Shown piece after piece: positions 58,195 through 64,000 of a stretch of DNA of 64,000 nt. Under the pieces are notes generated by a model. It had not been told where the DNA came from. It did no database searches and saw only the letters and a program-made list of their open reading frames with translations. Location: NCBI RefSeq assembly GCF_042676065.1, contig NZ_JBHTJO010000001.1:2232001-2296000 (forward strand), given 5' to 3'. Source of the DNA: Methyloligella solikamskensis (GTDB taxonomy: Bacteria; Pseudomonadota; Alphaproteobacteria; Rhizobiales; Methyloligellaceae). The stretch's first letter is position 1; each line of letters opens with the position of its first letter. A program made the translations under genes and the position numbers.

Positions 58195-60738
58195 TTAAGC
58201 CTCGAGCGCCTCTTTCACGGCGGCGGCGAGCTGCTTCAGGTCGAAGGGCTTCTGAATGAACATGAAGGCTTCGCCCTCGTCCAGATTGCGCTTGAAGGCG
58301 TCCTCCGCATAGCCGGACATGAAGATGATGCGCAGGTCCGGGTGGTCGCGGCGGAGCTCCTTCAGCAGCGTCGGCCCGTCCATCTCCGGCATGACGACGT
58401 CGGAGACCACGAGATCGACCTCGCCGTCATGTTCGTTGAAGACCTCCAGCGCCTCCGCGCCCGTGCCGGCTTCCAGCACGTTGTAGCCCCGCTGGGCAAG
58501 CGCGCGGGCGGCGAAGCTGCGCACGGCATCCTCGTCCTCCACCAGGAGCACGGTGCCGCGCCCGGTGAGATCCCTGGTTTCGCGCTTCTCCGGCTTCTCC
58601 TCCTCCACGACCTTTTCGGTGTGAACGGGGATGTGGCGGGGCAGATAGACCCGCATGGAGGTGCCCTTCCCCGGCTCGCTTTCGGGGAAGATGAAGCCGC
58701 CTGTCTGCTTGACGATGCCGTAGACGGTCGAGAGGCCGAGACCGGTGCCGCGGCCGACCTCCTTGGTGGAGAAGAAGGGATCGAAGATCTTCTGAATCAC
58801 CTCCGGCGGCATGCCCTCGCCGGTGTCGGTGACTTCGATCTCGACATACTCGCCGGGGTCGAGATGACGCTGGCCGATCTCGCGGGAGGTGCGCTCGGAG
58901 ATGTTCCTGGTGCGGATGGTGAGCTTGCCGCCGCCGGGCATGGCGTCGCGGGCGTTGACCGCCAGGTTGATGATCACCTGCTCAAGCTGATGCTGGTCGG
59001 CTTTCACGGGCCAAAGATCGCGGCCCTGATCGAGCTCCAGCTCGACATTCTCGCCGAGCAGACGGCCGAGAAGCTGGGACAGTTCGGACACAAGATCGCC
59101 GATCTGCAGCACCTGGGGCCGCAGGGTCTGCTGGCGGGAGAAGGCAAGCAGCTGCCGCACCAGGCCGGCGGCCCGGTTGGCGTTCTGCTTGATGTTCATG
59201 ATGTCCTTGAACGCCGGGTCGGTGGGCCGGTGGTTCTGGAGCAGGAAGTCGGAGAAGCCGATGATCGCCGTCAGCATGTTGTTGAAGTCGTGGGCGATGC
59301 CGCCGGCCATCTGACCGATGGCCTGCATCTTCTGGCTCTGGGCGATCTGCAGCTCCAGCACCCGCTGCTGGCTGGTGTCGATGGCATAGGCGATCGCGGC
59401 ATCCGTCTCGCCTTCCACCTGTTCGATGGGGCTGAGGAAGAGACGGCCGCTCTTCTCCTCGTCATGGGCGAGGGTGAAGTCCAGGGGCTCGATCAGCCCC
59501 TGGCCCGCAAGCGCATGCTCCAGGGTCTTGTCGAAGGCCCCCCTGCTCTCCTCGTCCAGGAGGCTCGCGATGGCCACCGGCCCGTCGTCCTTGTCGGGCT
59601 CGCCGAACAGGGTGATGAAAGCCGCGTTGCTGGCTGTGATGGTGCCGTCCTTGCCGAGGGTCGCAATGGCGATGGGGGAGGACTGGAAGAGCCTGGCGAA
59701 ACGGAGCTCGGCCGAAGCAGCCTCGTCGGCTTCGCCGGCTGACCGATTCAGCACCAGCGCATGGGCCCAGCCCGTGTGGGCGCCGCGCGGCAAGCGGTGA
59801 AGAATGCGAACGGGCAAGCTGGTGCCGTCGGCCTTCACCAGATCGAGATCGAAGCGCCGGGTGGTGCTCTGGGATGCATTGCGTCCGGCGCCGGCCAGAA
59901 GCGCCGCCCCGTCCCGGGACATGATGCCGTCGAGCTTCAACTCGCTGGTGGCGGCCTCGGACAGGTCGATGCCGAGCCACTGGGCCAGGGTCGCGTTGAG
60001 ATATTCGATATTGCCTTGAGCGTCGGCGGTGAAGAAGCCGGCAGGGGCATGATCCAAATAAGCGATGGCCTGCTGGACTTTCTCGAAGCTCTCTTCCTGG
60101 TTCTGGCGCTCCTCGGTGATCTCGTCGAGCTGCCAGACCACGAGGCCGGCCGGGCGTTCGGCATCCGGGCTGCCGGGCATGGGCCGGACGGAGATACGGA
60201 ACCAGCGCGGCTCGATGGTGTCGTCCTCCATCACCTCGCCCAAGGGCGGCAGGCGGAACTCTTCTTTGAGAGAGCGGCCCTGCTGAGCGGCGCGGGCGAG
60301 GCGGAAGATGGTCTCGGCCAAATGGGCGTTACCGGCGAAGGCCCGGTCCGGGGTCGGCACGCTGGCGGTTTCATCCAGACCCAAAAGATCGCGATAAGCC
60401 TCGTTGGCGTAAAGCACCCGCCCATTGGGATCGGCGATCAGAGCGCCTTGGGGCAGATTGTCGAGAAACGCCTTGGCGATATCGTTCTTCACCTGGCGCT
60501 GGCCGAAATGGAGGATGCCGACGGCGCCGGCGAACAGGCAGAACACGCCGATCACCGCAAGGCCTGCGAGAATGGCCAGCACGAAGGGCTCGGCGATCTC
60601 GCGGGACACCATGGCCAGGCCGATGGCCGCCACCGCAAGGCCGAGGGCCAACAGCACCACAAGGCCGATGCTTCCCTCGCGTTCGGTCCGGTCCGTCACA
60701 GGCTGTGAATAGCGCATCGGCGCCCCAATGTCGGTCAT
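58195..60738 (-). CDS. cckA: Cell-cycle hybrid histidine kinase CckA
   Basis: An 847-residue hybrid kinase of the CtrA pathway. From the ATG at 60738: two membrane helices (about 24-44, 50-77), three PAS-like domains (about 90-200, 222-330, 345-450), the H-box GGIAHDFNNML (phospho-His H483), a HATPase with N-box NLAVNARDAMPGGG, G boxes DTGEGMPPE and GRGTGLGLSTVYG, then a receiver (about 728-845) with phospho-Asp D780 in LVVSDVVMPEMDG. In Caulobacter CckA passes phosphate through ChpT to CtrA and CpdR, controlling replication and division; membrane location fits. The GAGACCGTGGTCTC palindrome lies 63-76 bases upstream of the start. Confidence 0.95.
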   Translation of the reverse strand: MTDIGAPMRYSQPVTDRTEREGSIGLVVLLALGLAVAAIGLAMVSREIAEPFVLAILAGLAVIGVFCLFAGAVGILHFGQRQVKNDIAKAFLDNLPQGALIADPNGRVLYANEAYRDLLGLDETASVPTPDRAFAGNAHLAETIFRLARAAQQGRSLKEEFRLPPLGEVMEDDTIEPRWFRISVRPMPGSPDAERPAGLVVWQLDEITEERQNQEESFEKVQQAIAYLDHAPAGFFTADAQGNIEYLNATLAQWLGIDLSEAATSELKLDGIMSRDGAALLAGAGRNASQSTTRRFDLDLVKADGTSLPVRILHRLPRGAHTGWAHALVLNRSAGEADEAASAELRFARLFQSSPIAIATLGKDGTITASNAAFITLFGEPDKDDGPVAIASLLDEESRGAFDKTLEHALAGQGLIEPLDFTLAHDEEKSGRLFLSPIEQVEGETDAAIAYAIDTSQQRVLELQIAQSQKMQAIGQMAGGIAHDFNNMLTAIIGFSDFLLQNHRPTDPAFKDIMNIKQNANRAAGLVRQLLAFSRQQTLRPQVLQIGDLVSELSQLLGRLLGENVELELDQGRDLWPVKADQHQLEQVIINLAVNARDAMPGGGKLTIRTRNISERTSREIGQRHLDPGEYVEIEVTDTGEGMPPEVIQKIFDPFFSTKEVGRGTGLGLSTVYGIVKQTGGFIFPESEPGKGTSMRVYLPRHIPVHTEKVVEEEKPEKRETRDLTGRGTVLLVEDEDAVRSFAARALAQRGYNVLEAGTGAEALEVFNEHDGEVDLVVSDVVMPEMDGPTLLKELRRDHPDLRIIFMSGYAEDAFKRNLDEGEAFMFIQKPFDLKQLAAAVKEALEA

Positions 60739-61108
60739 GGATGGAAAAACTATCCGATTCGGCCCCGAGTCGAGCCCGAGATTATGCCGAGACAGCGGCG
60801 GAGACCGTGGTCTCAAACCGTTTGAATATCGCTAATTCCCACCGGTTTCACCCCCGTCGGGCATCGCCCGTCTTCCGTGGGTGACGCCGGCGGTTGTCAT
60901 AATCCTCTACTCAGGCGCATTCCTCTGCTAAAGATGCGCCGGTCGAGGCGACTCTCAACGGCCCGGACGCGCCTTCTGATGGCGCAGGTCAGCTCCTTCG
61001 GGGCTTGTGGTCCTTTCGGGGACTTGCGGCGCGAGATCACCCGACCTATCTCCCCGCGGGGGCCGCGGGACGGATAGCGATTGCGGCGCACTTCATCGCG
61101 AGGAAGGG
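60739..61108. other. Divergent intergenic region upstream of cckA
   Basis: The 370-base gap between cckA and the FliO-like gene has no gene I can support. It holds a perfect palindrome, GAGACC-GT-GGTCTC (60801-60814), and AAACCG/CGGTTT arms at 60815 and 60843. No clear CtrA site (TTAA-N7-TTAA) was seen. Confidence 0.5.
60801..60814. promoter_or_regulatory. Perfect 14-base palindrome near the cckA start
   Basis: GAGACCGTGGTCTC lies 63 to 76 bases upstream of the assigned cckA start, so it may cover the promoter of cckA. No known regulator site matches it. Confidence 0.35.
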
Positions 61109-61462
61109 ATGTCAGACACCAGCCAGCTGATCCTCGTCATCTCCACGTTTCTGTTCGTCATCGCGCTCATCGCCTTGGCGGCGTGGGGCTTCAAGGCGTT
61201 TTTCTCCAGCAATACCAGCGGTCCGGGGTTCTTCCGGTCGCGGGAGCGCCGGCTGAACGTGGTGGAAAGCGCCACGGTCGATGCCAAGCGCAAGCTCTAT
61301 CTGATCCGCCGGGACGACAAGGAGCACCTCGTGATGATCGGCGGGCCCGTCGACATGGTGATCGAGACGGGCATCGAGGCGCGGCAGCCGCTGGAGCATC
61401 CGCTGGAAGACGTGGTGATCGACCACGGCGAACGCCCGCAATCGGATCCCGAGCTCAGCTAG
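61109..61462 (+). CDS. FliO-like single-pass membrane protein
   Basis: A 117-residue protein from the ATG at 61109 (gaggaagg site directly upstream). One membrane segment (about 9-30) precedes a FliO-like soluble domain: RRLNVVESATVDAKRKLYLIRRDDKEHLVMIGGPVDMVIETGI, the pattern of flagellar export protein FliO. No other flagellar gene is nearby, so the flagellar role is uncertain; in Hyphomicrobiales isolated FliO-like genes occur. The tail (RQPLEHPLEDVVIDHGERPQ) is short and acidic. Confidence 0.7.
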   Translation: MSDTSQLILVISTFLFVIALIALAAWGFKAFFSSNTSGPGFFRSRERRLNVVESATVDAKRKLYLIRRDDKEHLVMIGGPVDMVIETGIEARQPLEHPLEDVVIDHGERPQSDPELS

Positions 61463-61637
61463 ACCGAGCTTTGGGCTAAGCGCCCTTCCCCATTTCATTC
61501 TCCCATTTTCGCCGATTCGCACCTGCGGCGGCCGGTGGCGCTCGCCTCGATGCGCCTGCGCGACACACGCGTGGCGGGAAAATTTCGCTGCGGCCTTAAG
61601 TCCTTCATTTCACTAAACGTTTGACTGGTGCCGAAAA

Positions 61638-61871
61638 GCCACGTCGGTTTTTCTTGTGGAAAGTGGCGAAATCAGGTAGAAGGGAAATGGTCTTACGGTC
61701 GCCATGCGTAGCTTGTTGGCAGGCGGAAGAACTTGTCGCCGGTACTTTCGACCGCTTCGCTGTAAGATCGCCGGCAGTTCCCTGCTAATGGTCCGACATC
61801 GGTTGGTTCAGCCAACCCTGTCAGTCCCCCAAAACCTCTCCACGCCCCGCTCCCCAGCGGGGCGTTTTTTT
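61638..61871 (+). ncRNA. Candidate structured non-coding RNA ending in a strong terminator
   Basis: Nested inverted repeats suggest a rod-like fold: AGGGAA (61681) with TTCCCT (61778), TCTTAC (61691) with GTAAGA (61762), GGTCG (61697) with CGACC (61749) and GGCG (61722) with CGCC (61737). Hairpins also form at GCCAC/GTGGC (61638/61663) and GGTTGG-TTCAG-CCAACC (61801-61817). A rho-independent terminator closes it at 61843-61871. The nearest gene upstream ends almost 400 bases before. A long interrupted rod of about 200 nucleotides recalls 6S RNA, but no family signature is identified. The 5' end is not known. Confidence 0.5.
61843..61871 (+). terminator. Rho-independent terminator with no protein gene upstream
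   Basis: CGCCCCGC (61843-61850) pairs with GCGGGGCG (61857-61864) around TCCCCA and is followed by seven T. It is one of the strongest terminators in the window and lies about 380 bases after the previous stop codon, which supports a separate transcript. Confidence 0.9.
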
Positions 61872-62026
61872 ATGCGTTTTGGACGCCCGCTCGCGCGGGC
61901 CTCGGCCCCGCTCCCCAGCGGTTTCTGAACCTAGCAGCGTTACTTTCCCCTGCTTTGCGCAAGTTCCGGGTCGCCTTCGGAAAATCCAACTCATACGAGT
62001 ACGGCCGGGCACACTAAGGGGGCGTC

Positions 62027-62992
62027 ATGAGCGAGGCATCGCAGCCGGCGGCGGCATCCAACACCAATCTCTCGATGGGAACCGTCGAATGGGCGATGCT
62101 GCTCTTGCTGTCTGTCCTATGGGGCGGGTCTTTCTTCTTCGTTGGCGTGGCCGTGCGGGATCTTCCCACACTGACGATCGTCGTGTTGCGCGTCGGACTG
62201 GCGGCATTCGTCCTTTGGGGCGTCGTGGCCCTGCTCCAGCGCCCCCTGCCGCGCGATCCTCATGCGTGGATTGCATTTTTGGGCATGGGCATCCTCAACA
62301 ATGTCATTCCGTTCGGCCTAATCGTCTGGGGCCAACAGACCATCACCTCGGGTCTCGCCTCGATCCTCAACGCAACGACGCCCCTCTTTACCGTCGCCGT
62401 GGCCGGACTCCTGCTCTCCGATGAGCGGATCAACGGCAGAAAGCTCGCAGGCATTGCGGTCGGGTTCGCAGGCGTTGTGGTCATGATTGGCCCCGGCGCT
62501 CTGTCCGGGTTAGGCACCAATGTTCTGGCCCAGCTTGCCTGTCTCGGCAGTGCCGTGTCCTATGCCTTCGCTGGCGTGTTCGGCAGGCGCTTCAAACGGC
62601 TCGCTGTTGACCCGATCGTCGTGGCAGCGGGCCAGGTGACCGCCTCCAGCCTCGTTCTCGCGCCGCTTGCCCTCATCGTCGACCGGCCCTGGATCCTCCA
62701 GATGCCGCAGATCACAACCTGGGCGGCGATCGCCGGTCTCGCCATCCTCTCGACGGCTCTCGCCTACATCCTCTACTTCCAGATTCTTCAGCGTGCCGGG
62801 GCCACCAACCTCTTGCTCGTGACCTTCCTCATCCCCGTTTCCGCAATAACACTCGGGATGCTCGTTCTGGGGGAGCACCTGGATAGCGCACAGATCGCAG
62901 GCATGGGGCTTATCGGGCTGGGCCTACTAGCGATCGACGGAAAAGCGCTGAATCTCTGGAAGTATGGAGGCGCCAGAGCGTCGGGCCGATAG
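62027..62992 (+). CDS. EamA/DMT family transporter
   Basis: A 321-residue inner-membrane protein with two EamA repeats (about 20-150 and 165-300), each of five helices. N-terminal WAMLLLLSVLWGGSFFFVGVAV, ILNATTPLFTVAVAGLLLSDERINGRKLAGIAVGFAGVVVMIG and the second repeat's YAFAGVFGRRFKRL and STALAYILYFQILQRAGATNLLLVTFLIPV are typical. Substrates of the family are mostly metabolites or amino acids for export; the specific one is unknown. Confidence 0.9.
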   Translation: MSEASQPAAASNTNLSMGTVEWAMLLLLSVLWGGSFFFVGVAVRDLPTLTIVVLRVGLAAFVLWGVVALLQRPLPRDPHAWIAFLGMGILNNVIPFGLIVWGQQTITSGLASILNATTPLFTVAVAGLLLSDERINGRKLAGIAVGFAGVVVMIGPGALSGLGTNVLAQLACLGSAVSYAFAGVFGRRFKRLAVDPIVVAAGQVTASSLVLAPLALIVDRPWILQMPQITTWAAIAGLAILSTALAYILYFQILQRAGATNLLLVTFLIPVSAITLGMLVLGEHLDSAQIAGMGLIGLGLLAIDGKALNLWKYGGARASGR

Positions 62993-63052
62993 GACAGGCA
63001 TGGCTCGTGCTTAGTTGACCACAGGCCGCGCATTTCGAAATGTTGTCCGGCC

Positions 63053-63832
63053 ATGGTGAGAGCGCAAACAATCCGATTCGTTTCAGTCCTCTGGGGGCTC
63101 CTCTTCACCCTGCCCGCAATGGCGGCCGACTCCAGCGGAACGCTGCCGGAAGGCTTTGTCTATTTGCGCGACGTGGCGCCTTCGATCCGCCAGGAGATGC
63201 GCTACGCGGGCCCGAAGAACTTCACGGGCAAGCCGGTGCCCGGCTACGAGGCCAGCGAGTGCATTCTGGCGCGGCCGGTGGCCGAAGCGCTGAAAGCCGT
63301 GCAAGCAGACCTCGAAGCCGATGGTCTGTCTCTCAAGGTCTACGATTGCTACCGGCCGACCCGCGCGGTCGATGCCTTCGTCGGCTGGGCGAAGGCGCCG
63401 GACGACCCACAGGCCAAGCGGGCCTATTATCCCAACCTAACGAAGGGCGCGCTCTTTCCAAACTATATCGCCACTCGGTCGGGTCACTCGCGGGGCGCAA
63501 CGGTTGATGTGACGCTCGTTCCGCGCGATGCGCCGGAGGGAGCGATCGACACGTCGCAACGGGTCGCCTGCACCCAGGCCGATCCAGGTGACGACAGCCT
63601 GGATATGGGGACGAGCTTCGACTGCTTCGATACGAAGGCCAACACGGCGGCACCAGGTCTGACGGCGGACGAGCGGCGGAATCGTCAGCGGCTTGTCGAC
63701 GTCATGGCGGCGCCCGGCTTCAAGAACTACCCGAAGGAGTTCTGGCACTACACGTTCAAGCCCGAGCCCTACCCTTCTACCTATTTCGACTTTCCTATTC
63801 TCCCGCGCCGGACCGGCGGCGGATCGGAATGA
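63053..63832 (+). CDS. Exported M15 family D-alanyl-D-alanine dipeptidase (VanX/DdpX-like)
   Basis: A 259-residue zinc peptidase with a signal peptide (residues 7-25, LFTLPAMAA). The VanX/M15 site is complete: R101 in YDCYRPTRAVDAF, zinc ligands H145 and D152 in SGHSRGATVDVTL, catalytic E229 and ligand H232 in KEFWHYTF. The extra cysteines (ASEC, DCYRP, VACT, FDCFD) are suited to periplasmic disulfides. The enzyme hydrolyses D-Ala-D-Ala released from cell walls; no vancomycin-resistance partner genes are near. The stop overlaps the MFS transporter start (ATGA). Confidence 0.92.
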   Translation: MVRAQTIRFVSVLWGLLFTLPAMAADSSGTLPEGFVYLRDVAPSIRQEMRYAGPKNFTGKPVPGYEASECILARPVAEALKAVQADLEADGLSLKVYDCYRPTRAVDAFVGWAKAPDDPQAKRAYYPNLTKGALFPNYIATRSGHSRGATVDVTLVPRDAPEGAIDTSQRVACTQADPGDDSLDMGTSFDCFDTKANTAAPGLTADERRNRQRLVDVMAAPGFKNYPKEFWHYTFKPEPYPSTYFDFPILPRRTGGGSE

Positions 63833-64000
63833 GCGCTTCGTCCGGCGCGGTCATCGAGACCGACATCCCCGCCCGGCTGGAAAAACTCGCCTGGGGCCTA
63901 TTTCACACCAAGGTGGTGTTGGCGCTCGGCATCACCTGGGTGCTGGACGGGCTTGAGGTGACGCTGGCGGGCGCCGTCGCTGGTGCGCTCAAAGAAAGCC
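63829..64000 (+). CDS. MFS transporter, N-terminal part (runs off the window)
   Basis: 57 codons are visible: a cytoplasmic N-terminus, then WVLDGLEVTLAGAVAGALKES, like the first helix of sugar/aromatic-acid type MFS transporters (the DGLE/D motif). It is translationally coupled to the dipeptidase gene by a 4-base overlap, so it might take up the dipeptide product or a related compound. The rest is outside the window. Confidence 0.75.
   Translation, partial: MSASSGAVIETDIPARLEKLAWGLFHTKVVLALGITWVLDGLEVTLAGAVAGALKES

Larger units (their letters stand above)
61463..62026. other. Long intergenic region with structured RNA candidate
   Basis: A 564-base stretch without a gene between the FliO-like gene and the EamA gene. 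It holds the RNA candidate described separately (about 61638-61871). A near-copy of the terminator stem (GCCCCGCTCCCCAGCGG) recurs at 61906-61922 after the terminator. No promoter can be fixed with confidence. Confidence 0.6.

Noticed and set aside
58138..59742. 534-codon plus-strand frame
   Set aside because: It is antisense to cckA, which shows intact kinase and receiver motifs.
61704..61928. 74-codon plus-strand frame across the RNA candidate
   Set aside because: It reads through the terminator stem and T-run, has no ribosome site, and its product has no recognisable features; structure explains the sequence better.

Overview
This window is chromosomal DNA of a GC-rich alphaproteobacterium, most likely of the Hyphomicrobiales (Rhizobiales) but not assignable to a genus from sequence alone. 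The evidence is gene order and regulation: an NDUFA12-like gene, a DUF2155 gene and aat lie together; aroQ-accB-accC-aat follow an M48 protease and a DsbA-like gene; a DUF1476 (F1-ATPase zeta) gene is divergent from purC-purS-purQ-purL-bolA-grxD; recA-alaS and icd-trmJ-rpsD are near each other; cckA is present; and a GTTC-N7-GTTC LexA box sits at recA. Coding density is high and almost everything is housekeeping. I see no tRNA, rRNA, CRISPR array, insertion sequence, prophage or toxin/defence island.

Layout. 0-7 kb: edge of an aminotransferase gene, M48 protease with TPRs, periplasmic thioredoxin-fold protein, shikimate and fatty-acid initiation enzymes (aroQ, accBC), aat, a DUF2155 protein and NDUFA12. 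7-15.5 kb: B12-dependent ribonucleotide reductase nrdJ with a possible DnaA/NrdR control region, a histone-H1/AlgP-like basic protein, a BLUF photoreceptor, a CinA-type protein, sfsA, map and radC. 15.5-24 kb: an ArsR regulator with a short-chain dehydrogenase and a clear candidate operator, a secreted protein, a second DsbA-like protein, a NodE/NodF-like ketosynthase and acyl carrier protein pair, a long-chain acyl-CoA ligase and a DUF2147 protein. 23-29 kb: the complete beta-oxidation operon fadE-fadJ-fadI. 29.5-35.5 kb: a CDGSH iron-sulphur protein and a branched-chain amino acid ABC transporter (livHMGF, a small membrane protein, livK).

35.5-47.5 kb: small proteins, purB, two SH3-domain secreted proteins, a HpcH/HpaI aldolase, the zeta subunit, the purine operon, BolA and monothiol glutaredoxin, rpsD and a secreted protein. 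47.5-64 kb: trmJ, icd, a cyclic-nucleotide-type potassium channel, alaS, recA, a cation efflux protein, two KTSC proteins, a sulfotransferase, the cell-cycle kinase CckA, a FliO-like protein, an intergenic stretch that looks like a structured non-coding RNA gene, an EamA exporter, a VanX-like dipeptidase and the start of an MFS transporter.

The genes connect in three main themes: lipid metabolism (accBC, ACP/KAS, fadD, fadE-J-I), nucleotide supply (nrdJ, purB, purCSQL) and DNA replication/repair with cell-cycle control (recA, radC, cckA, possible DnaA control of nrdJ). The observations most worth checking are the orphan structured RNA at about 61.64-61.87 kb, the abrupt compositional break inside nrdJ near 10.06 kb, the nrdJ promoter elements, the ArsR/SDR operator, a PurR-like palindrome in front of purC and the paired palindromic repeat inside the pur operon.
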